64,000 nt of DNA from Anthonomus grandis grandis (Eukaryota > Arthropoda > Insecta > Coleoptera > Curculionidae). Within the stretch, counting starts at the first letter, position 1. Each line of letters starts with the position of its first letter. This document shows positions 45,441 through 57,364 of the stretch, piece by piece. The notes under the pieces are model-generated. The model worked only from the letters and a program-made list of their open reading frames with translations. It had not been told where the DNA came from and searched no databases. The stretch is taken from contig NC_065564.1 in assembly GCF_022605725.1 (NCBI RefSeq), forward strand, positions 11,324,698 through 11,388,697, in the 5' to 3' direction. The translations under genes and the position numbers were made by a program.

Positions 45441-47158
45441 GACACATTTTTGTTTTTAATTTCTAGAAAGTTTTTATGTGTTGTTAAATGTTTATTTTAA
45501 TTTTTTTGTAGCAATAAGTTCTGTTAAAATGCCAAAATCAATGTATTCGAGCTCCGGAAGGTTAATCGGATTTTTATTTAGATAAAAACACAGACTGTAC
45601 ATCACTGGTTCGATTAACATTTTATCACGGTATTAAAACACATAAAAAAGTAAATTCTGCTGATATAAAATATCGTAACAATCCACGACGGCCACGGACT
45701 TAAACTTTATGTTATCGTAACGAATAGTAATCGAAAACCAAACTAAAAAAAATAACCAAATACGTACAAAATATTATTTTTCAAGCCGGGAAGAAGATAC
45801 TCGGAAAACCGTCTGGCTCTTTTCGCAAGAAGAAGGAGTTTTCGTGCGGTCAAAAAATTTATTGTACTTTAATATTATTTAGTAGCATTAGTATTAGCAG
45901 TAGTATTTAAGTAGCGAATTTTCTTAACAACTCAATTAGGACATTCTATAAGAAGTAATAGTTTAATATAATGTAATAATTTCAACATAAGAAACGTAAT
46001 AATTTAATTTAATTAAAATAAAACAATAAAATCAGAGAGAACCGCGCGAAGAGTACTTCTTAAACCTTTGCTATATAGGGCAGGAATTTACATGAACCCG
46101 AATATTGTTTTATTTACGGAGCATTGTCCCAAATTAAAGCGGATTAGTGTTCTATAGTATGTAATATTAGAGAAAAAAAAAATGTTTTCCCGGCGGTTAA
46201 TCAAATATTTTTTGAGTAGAACTCAATTAAAAAATATATATATTGAATTCGGCATTATTTCATCTAAGCCTTTAAATTTTTTTGTCGTATGCATTATGTA
46301 TTTACCGTTCTCCAGTAGCTAACTAGAACAATTTTTTTTGGATCTAGAGGACCTTACAATAAAAATTCTTTAAAAAGGAATCGTAGCTGGAGCCTTAATA
46401 TAACTTATTGTAACAATATTTAGAAATACAGTTTTTTTTATTGTTAGGGTCAGATAACAACATTTTCATCTGACTCGCATTGTTAGAAGAGCGTTAGTTG
46501 TTCTAGCTTGTCTTTAATTGTTTACAAGATAAAAAAACTGGTTAAAGTATGAAATATCTTTTAAGGAAGAATGGAATTATTTTAAAATACTTCGAAGTTT
46601 GTACATTTTAGCCGACAGAAACTAATAATTTCAAGAATATATTGACCCCCCAAAAACATAAAATCTACAAAATTCAAACTACGAGGATTTACAATAAAAT
46701 ATCGTAAGTGACCTAAACTGGTCCAAATAAAGCATTCAAACAAGATGAACTATTAAAATTATACAGTATAGGTAAAACTTTTAAACTAAGCATAAACAGA
46801 ATCCTAAGTAAAACTTACCAACCTAAACTACTAAATAAGAGCAAAATAGTACATAAACTATGAAATTAAATAACATATTTACTCTTTTATAACATTGCTC
46901 GAAGGACCGTTGATAAAGTATGTTTGTCAAACCTTCATTTAACCAAAAGACTATAAGTTTTATGCTTTAGAGGAATACCAAATGATAATAATACGGAAAA
47001 TTATTGAAAATTCTGAAAACGAAACTATCAAAGGATTATATTTACTCGACGTTTTATCATATGCCGCAATATATTACGAATTATGTTAAATGAATGACTA
47101 AAAAATCTTCCAGATTTCAATTATTTTAATAATATTTCTCATCTTGTATTATTTTTAC
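45441..47158. other. No gene recognised
   Basis: AT-rich ferlin intron DNA. The stretch 46670-46870 resembles 51250-51430 (an ACTACGAGGATTTACAATAAA-like start and a shared CCTAAACTA motif), so it may be a diverged repeat. Confidence 0.35.
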
Positions 47159-47304
47159 CATTGTTTTGAATATTTTTTCCAACATATTAGCATGGTACAT
47201 CCGCTTTCTAAAGTCAGGCCATTTTGATTTAATTCTCAAACACGGTTTTTCTTCGGCAAAGTCAAGGAAGAAAAAGTTTTTTCCGCTCTTCTGTGGTTTT
47301 TGTC
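47159..47304 (-). CDS. Ferlin exon 6: EEKPCLRIKSKWPDFRKR block
   Basis: Acceptor CTTGCAG, donor GTAAAAAT; 146 bp, phase 1 in, phase 0 out. It reads GQKPQKSGKNFFFLDFAEEK, then PCLRIKSKWPDFRKRMYHAN and MLEKIFKTM. This matches the ferlin run F-LPFG-EKPC--V-S-W-DQRRRLYNSN-LDK. The frame stays open for 11 codons past the donor, so the exact 3' end is inferred from the good junction with exon 7 (KNKLQDIEQM). Confidence 0.88.
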
Positions 47305-47367
47305 CTGCAAGAATTAGACCACAATAAGTTAATAAAACAAGATTTTCATAAATAGAAAATGCCTTAC

Positions 47368-47545
47368 CTACAGTGACATTCGCTGGCAGTCCATCTACGC
47401 TAGATCCTTCAATATTTGTTTCTGTCATAATATGCCCAAATGTTAATCTAAATGATATCAGTTTATCGTGATATTTTTTTAATATGCTACTTGCGTCAAG
47501 TATAGTCACAAAGAGAAAAGTTTCTTCAAACGTAAATACTTTTTC
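47368..47545 (-). CDS. Ferlin exon 5: FEETFLFVTILDA block
   Basis: Acceptor TTTAAG, donor GTAAGGC; 178 bp, phase 0 in, phase 1 out. Reads EKVFTFEETFLFVTILDASS then KKYHDKLISFRLTFGHI. Relatives read FFLFG-LFEA-MID---GDKPISFEVSIGN here. This is the beta-rich region before the Fer helical bundle. A 63-bp intron separates it from exon 6. Confidence 0.88.
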
Positions 47546-49777
47546 CTTAAAAGAATAATACACAAAAATATCAAAGTGTGTTAAATTCAATATTTTCTAA
47601 AGGATTTAAATGAAAATCAAATATATTAATTTTATTTTATTTATTGTTGAGTTGAACATAAATGAATCCTTAAATTTGTTTTGATCTGATGTTCCTTAAT
47701 AACTTTCGATAAGTGGTACAACTTTAAAGTCAAAAATTCGTAGGAAAATGGGTATTATTTGAGTTAAAGGATTTATGTTCCAAATTGGTTGAAATTTTCA
47801 GGAATAAAAACCTTTTAGGGGTGATTAGCTTTGTATTTTTCGGGATGAATTAGTTTACAAGGCATTTAAATTGGGTTTGCTCTGTACTGTACCGTGTTTA
47901 CCTTTTAACCTTATATACATTTTACTATATATTGATTTTTCATTTTTATTTCTTATTTATTTACTAATTTATTTATTTTCTTGTATTTTGATCCCATAAA
48001 ATTTTGATGTAAACAAAAGTATTGTGTGTTTGTTTTCTCTTTATGTGTATTTTATTGTTGCTTCTTGTATTGTGTTATTTTTATCCTTTAATTATGATTT
48101 GTCTACAAATTGTAGCATTTTTTGACAATAAAGCATTATCTTTATTGTTTTAAAAACAAAGGCCTACTTATGATTTGGCATTGAAATGGAAATATTTCGA
48201 TCTATAAAATAACGTAACAATATAGGAATTGCTTAGCTCTAAAAATAGGAAAACACTGGCTAACACTAACACTAGCGTCATTGTTGTCTGCTATTATTCC
48301 CTCACTGCCACCGGTGGTTTTAGTCCGGCAGCCAATGAGCACTTCATAATCCTGATTGGGATTTGTTTTTAAAACAGTTTATTTCGTCTTGAGTTTACTA
48401 ACAGAATAAGCAAAAAATGACTTACAAGCCGAATAGGTATCTTAATATAACAAAATTGACATATAGTAGTAAAAAAAAAACTTGCCACCTCTCAAATGTC
48501 CCTAATTAAGATAAAAATATTCGGCTTACAACTAAAGTGGAGCAATTTTACCTCTTAGGTACTGGCAACGCGGATTCACTTAAGCTGAAAAAGTTGGCTT
48601 TGGCATTAGCTAAATGTAGTTTATTATTATTTTTTATTAATTTGAAATATGGAAATAAATGAAATATCTCATCGAACAATATGTGGCATCTATATATCAA
48701 AAATAGATGTTTCCATCCCACATGTTTAGAAAGAAATTCCTTATTATCACATTGTACTTGATATTTTGAGCCCGCTTTCTTTCCAAAGGCATTCCACGTA
48801 TACATAGATGAGGACTTAACGCTAGTGTTGATGCGGCAGGTGTCTTTTTGTCGATAACTCTAAATGGCTTATTCGTAGTCCTGCATAGTTCGAACTCGCA
48901 CACAGTTATACAAGTTTTTGCATACATTTTATGCTTTTACCGGTTGTGAATTGAACCCTGTCTTTTTTTGAAACCCGAAAAAAAAAACCTTAAAAACCTA
49001 AATTACTGAAAAAATTTAAAATTTCTCAAAATGGTTTTGCCTAATTGTGTAACACTGTTTAACTCACCCTCTCTAAAATTTTTGAAACCATAGAGTTCAT
49101 GTGCAGAATATGTATAGTGTAAAGAAAATTAGTGCGAAAAATAAAACGCGAATATTTGCGAAACTTACGAAGTACGTCATGTAAAAAAAATTCTAAGAAA
49201 ATTGCTAGTTGCGATGTATCGTTTTTCAACTTTGTAGTACTGTAGGATCAGCACCTTATACTGTAACACTTTTTATAGTTTGCTTATGAAGAAACCACTT
49301 TTTTTCTGAAAAATTTAAAATTGACCCAACGAAGTTTAGGTGGAAATTAGTTGAAGGAGAATATTAATTTGTCTAGTTTGAAAGACCTTAGTCTTTTGCA
49401 CTTTCATGATGCTGTTGCACAGCCAGATGAAAATGAAAACGCAAATTTTGAAATTTCATCAAAGCCAAGAGTGCCATTTATACTTGTAAATTTAATTACT
49501 TTAAAGGGATATTTCAGGTATATTTTTAGGGAAAATATGAGTTTTAGAAAATCTGATCAAAGATATAAATTTCAGAACTCTTAAAAAACAATTAATTACG
49601 CCCTGATTTTTTTGCTTTCTTCCGGTAAGCAACGAACTTTGTAATTTTAAAATCGTTTTAGTCTCTATGTTTCTATGTATTTTTTTATAGTAAATAATAA
49701 ATTTAAACTTATAAGATAATGTGTATTTATTATTAAGTGTTAATTAATAGAAGTTATATTTAAAAAATATTGCTTAC
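47546..49777. other. Ferlin intron, no gene recognised
   Basis: AT-rich. A short minus-strand frame at 48548-48927 resembles nothing I know, and ferlin is already continuous across this intron. Confidence 0.4.
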
Positions 49778-49950
49778 TTCATCTAAAGGAGCCAAGCCGT
49801 GTTGAACATTACCCTTTTGAGCTGCACTTGCCGCGGTTGGATTTTCCTGAAGTTCGGTATTCATAGACAATAAAAGCGTTCCAACGTAGTTATCTAATGG
49901 ATGTTTCGCATATAAATATATGTAAGTAGGTCCGAAAGTGGGCAAATAAC
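49778..49950 (-). CDS. Ferlin exon 4: C2C-to-Fer linker
   Basis: Acceptor TTTAAG, donor GTAAGCAA; 173 bp, entering in phase 1, leaving in phase 0. With the G carried from exon 3 it reads G-YLPTFGPTYIYLYAKHPLDN, the equivalent of GFLPTLGPAWVNMYGS in otoferlin, then YVGTLLLSMNTELQENPTAA. Ferlins at this point begin a new beta-rich stretch (G-GR-LVEI-VE). Continuous with exon 5 across a 2.2 kb intron (LDE then EKVFTFEETF). Confidence 0.88.
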
Positions 49951-50013
49951 CTTAAATATTTTAGAAGTCTTTAGAATTTAAACTATTATAAAATATAATA
50001 TCCTTCAATTTAC

Positions 50014-50188
50014 CTTCAACTGTATCATTTGAGATATGCTTTAAGTTGATGTAGTGTGTTGCTATTATATTTTTGGACTGGATCATTTCAATTTTAATTC
50101 TTTGACACAAGGGGGGAAATAAATCCGTAATGCTTAGTTTTTCATTAAAGAATGGGTCCAAAGAATGTTTTTTGACGTTTGTAGCAAC
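50014..50188 (-). CDS. Ferlin exon 3: C2C domain, second half
   Basis: Acceptor TCTTAG, donor GTAAATTG; 175 bp, phase 0 in and phase 1 out. The text DPFFNEKLSITDLFPPLCQR then IKIEMIQSKNIIATHYINLK and HISNDTVEG is a very close match to the otoferlin block with FPPLCRRIKIQ and THFIDL-KISND. It forms the outer strands of C2C. Only 63 bp of intron separates it from exon 4, while a 4.7 kb intron lies upstream. Confidence 0.9.
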
Positions 50189-51899
50189 CTAAGAAAAAAT
50201 AAATAACATTTCCTAACTATATAATTGATTTATAAACTTATAACTGATTGGTGAGTGTTTCCTGGTCAGTCTTATCTCAATTTAGAGTTTTTAGGAAAGT
50301 TTTTTTCCTAATTTTTAGAGAACTGTCTGTCACATGTTCATGAGGTTAAAATGCATTTTCAAGTGAAAAGGGTATATATAAACAAATATAAAATTGTATT
50401 CCATCATCTATGTTAGAAAATAATTGAGTTGCTACTTTTTATATTTGGTGAATAACAAATATTAGTATTTATGTTTTGGTAATTTTTAAATTACAGTTAA
50501 AGATATTACTTTGATTAATTTTCACTAGATAAAAAATTAAAACACATCAAATTCAAGTTGACAGCAGTGTTGCAAATAAAACTCGCATTTCCAAAAGGGA
50601 AACGCAGTAACAACCCAAAGAGGTATAAAACTTTCGGGAAAAAATGCTATAAAGGCTAGGCACCAAATTTTTACCTTTAAATTATCATTTATTAAGATCT
50701 GGTTTAAATTAAGTTATGAATGTTGAATTAAGTTAAATATTGTAACGGATAGCAGTATTCGTATGCTCTAATACTCTAATGCTAGAGTGTTAGATCATGC
50801 GACATGCATACATTTCTACAAGCATGTGGCAGATTTTCAGATTCAGACACTTCCTAATACATATCAGACTCCATAGAAGACTGTGATATACCATTCAAAG
50901 TAGACTGCCAATTGGTAAAAAATACTGAAGAATTTTAGTAGATGAAGCAAGAAATAAGACAAGCCAGCACCAGACTGACTGCTAGCATAAAGGAAGTAGA
51001 ACTCTCCTATATCCAGAACATACAAAAACAAAAATTGGGAAAGAAAAAGAAGCTCTTACTGAAGCATAGATTCTAGAGAAGGGCACAGAAGTTGTTTAGA
51101 GTAGCCCAGATACTGGATGGAATATGTTCCACGTAGAGTAAAAGAAAACTTTTACTTGACTTGCTTCGACTGTTCACCTTTAACTATTTTTAAGATAAAT
51201 AATGGAATGGAATAAGAAACTGGTGGTCTCTTTTAGAGATTGGTAACAGAAATTTTAAACAAATCAAACTACCAGGATCTGCAATAAATTTAGTTACGGA
51301 TCATTTGATGCACTCAAATCTATTAAACTAAACATAAGTAGAAACCTAAATAAATTTAGGTGACGAACCTAAACTAAAAAAACTACATATATATATCACA
51401 ATAAAATTTTACAAAATATGCGAAATTTTAGACATTTCTAAAATATTTTTTGCACTCATTCAATAAGTTCGTGTTTGTAAATGGCCTTCTTAAAATAATC
51501 TTAAAAATTAAAGTCATTTGGGTATAAATCTGGAGATCTTAGGAGCCATTTAATATCGTCAGTCCCAATAATTAGACGGTTAGGTAGAAGTATTCATTTT
51601 TGAGGATACTGAGTACACAATTTAAGACTTTTGTGCTAATTTTTTCTCAAAATTTCATTCTTTGCTACTAGTCTTTAAACAGAAAATATCTCTTTTTATT
51701 TTTTACAAAACATACATTGTCATAAATGTCACATTAAACAATAACAATTTTTTATCGGAAGCTTTAAGAAGAACGACTAGAAGAAATAGTTTGTAGTGCT
51801 CTGAAAGTGTATCCAATATGATCAAGTAGAGGTGTTTGAGAGTAACTGGGTATGGACCATAAAACAGTATCTGGAAATAGAATAAGTATTAAACCCATA
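50189..51899. other. Ferlin intron, no gene recognised
   Basis: AT-rich with short ORFs only. See the note at 45441 for a possible diverged repeat at 51250-51430. Confidence 0.35.
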
Positions 51900-52545
51900 T
51901 TTAAAAATATGGGTATCAATGTTTCAAACGTTTTAAAGCTCTTAAGATATTTCCTGAAGACCAGCGGCGAAAATTGGAATTTTGTGAATCCATGACGGAA
52001 AAAGCAAATAAAAATTAAAATTTTTAGGAAATATTCTGTTTTAAGATAAATTTTTTCCATTACGTGGGAAATACAAACCTTTCGTTGTTCGATATTGGTC
52101 TCGGGAAAATGAGCTTCTCACATCTCGGGAGAATGAAAAGTATTCAATTTCGTACTCAGTATACTCAAAACTTGAAGGGGCTGGTATTTTAGGCGACTAT
52201 ATTACAGGGCCATTTTTTTAATAATGGTACTTTAAACCTCAAAAAATATTTTGATTTTAATTCTGCTATTGGAATCCCCCCTGACTGAGAAGACAGCTGT
52301 CCGGCTCATAATGCAGTTATGGTTAAAGCAGTCTTATTAGTGGTACTGGCGAACTTAAATGTCCTCCTAGATCTCCACATTTTTCCCCAAATGACTTTTA
52401 TTTTTGGGCTGATCTTAAGCAGACCATTTACAAACACGAATTTTGTAGACCAACAAATTTAGAGAAGTTGCGAAAGAAAATTGGTGAATTTGCCAATTTC
52501 ATATCTCCAGAATTTGGAGGTACGAAATGGCTATTATAGTAGGTT
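51900..52545 (+). pseudogene. MLE transposase relic
   Basis: The plus strand, over several frames, reads KIFPEDQRRKLEFCESMTEK, YKPFVVRYWSRENELLTS, GAGILGDYITGPFF, CPPRSPHFSPNDFYFWADLK and QTIYKHEFCRPTNLEKLRKK. The order matches MLE transposases (FC-W---, N-RYWS--NPH, G--G---GP-FF, WP-RSPDL-P-DF-LW--LK). It is heavily decayed and the region of the second catalytic Asp is not readable. Confidence 0.68.
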
Positions 52546-54908
52546 AATTTATTGTTAAGCCAAAGAGGGTCTGTTTGAGCTTTTTTTTGAGCGTTTATTT
52601 TTAAAATTCCTAATTTTATTTTTGTATAGGGATTAATTTTTTTTAGTTTTATCAGAGCTTTAAATGAGATTACGATTCGATGTATAAGTTGTATTCTGAT
52701 GTATGTAATTCTTGTTTCAAAAAAACTATTTAGAATTACCTGAGCTCTCGTGTAATATTCTGCGAAATTTTATTGCGAGTAATACATTTACCCTCATCAA
52801 AGTCAGACGCTTTCTAACTTCGCACTGAAAAACAATAACGTAGCAGAACCACTTGATTGTAGAATTCAATACTGATTTATTCACTCAAAACTACAACTAT
52901 TTATATAAGTCTTAAACTAACAATTCGTGGTAATTTTCAAAACTAAGATGTTTTCTCTCTACATTTCCAATGATAAAACTTTGCAAATTATTTTAAAAAA
53001 CTAAATACTGAATTATTTTAAATAAATATTAATTTTTATATTTAAAACTAATTAATTAGTTTTAAATATAAAAACTAAATAGTTCGTGATTCGGGTGACA
53101 GACCTATGTTTTTATAAACTATACTACGCACCTTGACGGACTAAGATAAACAGTTTTATATACTTAAGTAAAAAATAGAATTTTTAAATTAATAAATTTA
53201 AAATTAAAAATGTCGATTAGACAATTGTTATGGAATTACAAGGCAAGTGAACACGATATTAATGTTTCTTTATACATAGCTAATATCTTTTGGTACAAAT
53301 TTTATCTTTACAGAAGTTTCAAAAATTATTTTCAGAAATTTCTTATTTTTCCAAATGTAGTGCATCAGAAAACCTATTAACAGATAAACTAAAAATTATT
53401 TCAGTTTTTTCAAATAACTTGACGAATAGGTAGATTTTCAAGTCAACGTCTACTATCGGATTTTAGCAACAGCGAACAGTAATATTTTTTTATATAAAAA
53501 TAAAGCAGTAAAAAGAATTTTAACCAAAACTTATTTTAAAAGAATGGGTCCCACCCAGAGCCGATGCTGCGAAACAGCTGAAAGTTTTTCTCACTCCAGC
53601 CACCGAACATAAACTAGAAACTTGTTCTTTATACTGTGTTCTTGTTATTTATACTGTGCTCGAGCTAAGAACCCCTTCACCAGTTTATTTGAAAAGTGAC
53701 AGAAATTCGTATTGATACTTTTTTGTGCGGAAATGTTGCCGAAATGAAAAATGTGTCTAGCGGCCGGCCAAATTTTTAATTACAAATTTATAAAAATTAC
53801 AAATATTTTTTAGCATTTTTTTTTGCCCGCTTTTATAACATTTTTTTTTTTGCTTGAAGGTTCTACGATTATTAGTTTCTGATATTCAGCCACTTACCTC
53901 GCTTAAGTGGCCACTGGGTCCTATAATGTTAAGATGTACTAAGTGTTTGGGATATTTTTTTTGACAAAGTAAGAATTTAATTTCGTTTTCTTTAGTGTTT
54001 TAATAGTTTCAATTTACATGAAACTCTTTTTTACATGATTCCTTTTAAAGCAGGTAAATAATCTATTAATTTATTCAGTCACTCAGAGTACATTGTTGCA
54101 TATTCATGACCTACTGTTGTAATATACCTACAATATTTTATTCTATTATGTCTATGTCTAATATTACATTGTTACCTTAAGCATTCAAGCGCAGTTACAG
54201 AAATTAAGCACCCTTGGATGTTTAGGTTCCTTAAAAAATACATTGCGCGTGAGGTTTAATATCCTTAAATTAACATCACATTACATTACAGGTATATAAT
54301 ATCTATACTAGCTCAAATTTGTATAAAGCGTGTCATTTTTGTTCAAAAGCTTTTGTTTTGTAAATTTTATAGTAATAGTTATAAACTGCTCCAGTCCTAA
54401 CTAAACAATAGAAATCAATTCGTTTATTTTGAGGGATACAAGTCTTAAAGTTTAGTGTTAAAGTACGGCATGCCACAAGATTCCATTCTTAGACTAATTT
54501 TCTGTTTTACATTTATGCTGTTGACATGACCTGATCTGATTGCTGGTGCATCCTTTTTGCTTTTGCTCCACAGTCTTCTACTATTCTTACACAGATTTAC
54601 AAATGAGTGTTATTTAAATGAAGACAAAATTCATAACATAATTTGTCCCTATCACGCTTTTAAATAGAACCAGAATTTTACAGTAACTTTATGGGCAAAA
54701 ATGTTGCAAACGAGGTTCATAAGGGTAATATATAATTTTGGTTGCACAGGGATGATACAAGGAATAATGAGTTCCTTGTGGCATCATGTAAAGCCTGTAA
54801 TGGAGTTAAGTTCTACAATATCTTGCTTGTCAATTTTTCTTACATTTTTATTAAATTGAAGTTTTTAAATCATATATTGTTAAGCCAATAGCGAACTTAA
54901 TTACTTAC
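52546..54908. other. Ferlin intron, no gene recognised
   Basis: AT-rich, apart from the palindrome at 53033. A GC-richer patch at 53545-53690 could be an LTR fragment. Not supported further. Confidence 0.35.
53033..53074. repeat. Perfect 42-bp palindrome
   Basis: 21-bp arms with no loop: TTTTTATATTTAAAACTAAT plus T, followed directly by its reverse complement. Confidence 0.75.
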
Positions 54909-55098
54909 CGAAAACCCTGCAAAGGTAATTTTGACATATATCGAGAATTTGGCTGTATCTCCACTGGCATTGCTTTGTTTAGTAGGAAAGTCGATTAACT
55001 GAGTTACTTTGGTTTGTAAGTGTTCGCAGCGATACACGTCAAATTGAAATTTTGCCCTCTGTCTTTCGCTCACAAATCCAATTGGCGTAAGAAGATTT
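54909..55098 (-). CDS. Ferlin exon 2: start of C2C domain
   Basis: Acceptor TTTTAG at 55099-55100, donor GTAAGTAA after 54909; 190 bp, entering in phase 2 and leaving in phase 0. The translation begins NLLTPIGFVSERQRAKFQFD and continues VYRCEHLQTKVTQLIDF, ending KFSIYVKITFAGFS. This is the first half of the C2C domain (F-V-YRAE-L-..., then D-V-V-FAG in relatives). The canonical calcium-binding aspartates expected in the first loop are replaced by a longer, Asp-poor insert (PTKQSNASGDTAK), so C2C may not bind calcium. The upstream intron is 1.4 kb and holds a Gypsy LTR. Confidence 0.85.
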
Positions 55099-55593
55099 CT
55101 AAAATAAAATAATGTTAGTTGTATACATGATGTTTAGTATTTGTTAGATCTAATTCTAGTTGACTAAATACATATTTTTTTTAATTCACTAAAACAGTCA
55201 ATATTTCCTTGTGCCTTGAACATTTCTTACATCTAATTAGCGAAGATTGAAGCACGTATTTTGCCGTATTATTCCAGTTTAACCGAAAGTTACACTAACG
55301 CTCTTTTATTAAATTGGGCGAATGCGAGGATCTGAGGTGTCTAGGAATTGTCAAACTCGCGTGCGCATTCGATAACTTGAACTGAAGGATGATTCACAGC
55401 ATATAAAGAGTGGTCTTTAATTCTACAGAAGTATAAATCCTGGTCTGCTGTTGGATGCCCAACGTCGTTCTCTGAATACCGTTGATTCTTATTTCTACAA
55501 GACGTCTAGTTGCAAGACGAGAACCTTTTGCTGATATCAACATTCGCAATGTTTCGAATTTCTCCGAAATGAAATGAGTTTACGAAGGGGCAG

Positions 55594-55908
55594 TGTAACG
55601 ATATTGGAAACACCAAGAAATCAGCTGATTCTCCGTCTTTTCGGATTGACACAACGGATTGATACACCGCACGACGTCTCGACGGTTACCAGGAATTTTC
55701 CGGAGAAGCGTTGTGCCAAGTAAAGTATATAAGGAACCGCATCACCGATAGTAGTCAGTGAAGTAAAGTTCGAACTATTGGCGCGAGATTTTAATCAGAT
55801 GTAAATCGTTGTAAATAAATACTGTGAAAATAAGTATTTTGAAAAGTAGTAAGTTGACTATTTTCAATTGTTTTAATTCACACCTAATGAACGAAAAAAA
55901 ACCCTACA
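55594..55908 (+). repeat. LTR of a Ty3/Gypsy (mdg1-like) element
   Basis: Begins TGTAACGATATTGG right after a purine tract (GAAGGGGCAG) and ends CCCTACA; TG...CA, 315 bp. Inside are GTATATAAGG near 55716, an initiator-like CAGTGAAG, and AATAAATAC near 55817. The polypurine tract suggests it is the 3' LTR of a truncated element whose internal remnant lies at about 55300-55590. No matching target duplication was seen. Confidence 0.6.
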
Positions 55909-56531
55909 ATATTTAATTTAAAAAAAATTAAGAAAAACATTTTATTAACATTCACCTAGCATAATGTAGGTAAACAAACAGGAAAAAAATTATTGCCAAT
56001 ACAATTTATTAAATAAATTTAATTAAATGTATAATAATAAGGAAAAAAGTTAGGTTTATCATTAATTTTTTTTACTATAAAACTCTTTACATGTATTGTT
56101 GGAAATTGTTACCTTCTTATTTAATTTGCTCTCTAGCTCTGTAAAAGACTACAAAAAAGTAATCCATGTTTTTCTAAGATACTGATTAATCTTAGTTAAA
56201 CTAAAAAGTCTAAATCTACATTATCAGTTAATGTCTTTAATGTTTTTCCCCCTTTCCCCCAAGGGCATCATCAGACCGGACGTTTAACACAACATTCACA
56301 TAATGATTATCAAATAGTATTTTGATATATATAATATATTCGCTATATTTTAGCCTCCACTTCAAGAATGAACTTCTGCTTACAAAAAAAATTTTTAAGA
56401 ATCTTTTTAAGAATCACCTTTATTGTTTGCTTTTAAAAACTGATGATACAGTTAGAAAAACGATTTTAGTTAATATTTATTATTAAAATGCATAGTCAAA
56501 ACAAGGTAAGATATTTACTCTATAGACTTAC
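55909..56531. other. Ferlin intron, no gene recognised
   Basis: AT-rich DNA only. Confidence 0.4.
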
Positions 56532-56685
56532 CCCTCAATTTCATCATTAATGATATGCAAAGGTAATTTGGGTGTTTGGCCTCGTGATAAAACAGCAATG
56601 TCAATTTTCAAATATCCTGTGGGACCAGTGGCACCATCCACTTTGGGAGATGCTAACACAGCCCACTTATGATAAAATTGTGAAT
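56532..56685 (-). CDS. Ferlin (otoferlin/misfire-like), exon 1 of those seen: FerI domain
   Basis: The most upstream ferlin exon I can support. It is bounded by TTTTAG acceptor and GTAAGTC donor on the minus strand, entering in phase 1 and leaving in phase 2. The text contains QFYHKWAVLASPKVDGATG, PTGYLKIDIAVLSRGQTPKL and DDEIEG, which is the FerI segment found after the second C2 domain of ferlins (KWA-L-DP ... GYLKVDI-V-G-GD). Ferlins are large tail-anchored proteins with several C2 domains that act in calcium-triggered vesicle fusion and membrane repair; in insects misfire is needed in sperm and otoferlin-like members also exist. The join to the next exon gives IEG then NLLTPIGF, exactly the family text. 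Upstream exons (C2A, C2B) were not found within the window. Confidence 0.85.
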
Positions 56686-56795
56686 CTAAAACATGCAAAA
56701 ATTATTTACCATAACTTGTAACTTGTCTAAGGTCAAAATATGACGAGATTTAAGTGGTTAGCTACCTTAACCATAGAACCAGCTCTAACTTATAA

Positions 56796-56829
56796 CCTGT
56801 ATATCTAAATATCAATTTAGATATACAGG
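56796..56829. repeat. Hairpin with TATACAGG ends
   Basis: 15-bp arms (CCTGTATATCTAAAT and complement) around ATCA. The right arm extended (AGATATACAGGGGAACG) resembles 25490 (AGATATACAGGAGGACG). Confidence 0.6.
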
Positions 56830-57061
56830 GGAACGTGAACCTTTGTTTAAATAACGTATTACAAAAATATCTGTTCAGACATTTCAAGGAACTTGGATGA
56901 GTTAATTGTGACAAGTTTACAGACAAGTTTCTTGTGACAGAACTGTTGGAATAATGAGCATGGAAAGATGAGGAAGATCCTCAGAAAGAAATCCAATAAG
57001 GCGAAAAATTATGGTAGATGGAAAATATAATATGAAGGGTGTCTTTAGGAACCACATCTGT

Positions 57062-57185
57062 CGTCTGCGGAAAAATTATAATTATAAAAAAATCTTTATT
57101 GCATTCTCTGTAAATAATAGACATTTATTATTGACAATTTGCAGGTGACAAAGATTTTTTTATAATTATAATTTTTCCGCGGACG
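57062..57185. repeat. Foldback MITE, 124 bp
   Basis: 36-bp arms (beginning CGTCTGCGGAAAAATTATAA and, in reverse complement, CGTCCGCGGAAAAATTATAA) with a single mismatch enclose 52 bp. It is too short to code. Most likely a foldback or MITE copy. Confidence 0.75.
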
Positions 57186-57364
57186 AAAGTTTTTTCAGGG
57201 GTATGTTGCATTTGTGGCATTTGCAACCCTATTTCCAGAAAAAATAAACCAGAAAAAAATTACCAGAAAAATTAAATAGTTATTACGAAAGAAAATATTC
57301 AAATAGAAGGTTATTTTAAATATATAATACAAAAATAATTTTGTAATATACATTTAAAATATTC

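Noticed and set aside
48548..48927. Minus-strand frames that could be another ferlin exon
   Set aside because: Exons 4 and 5 join perfectly across this intron and the text matches nothing in ferlins.
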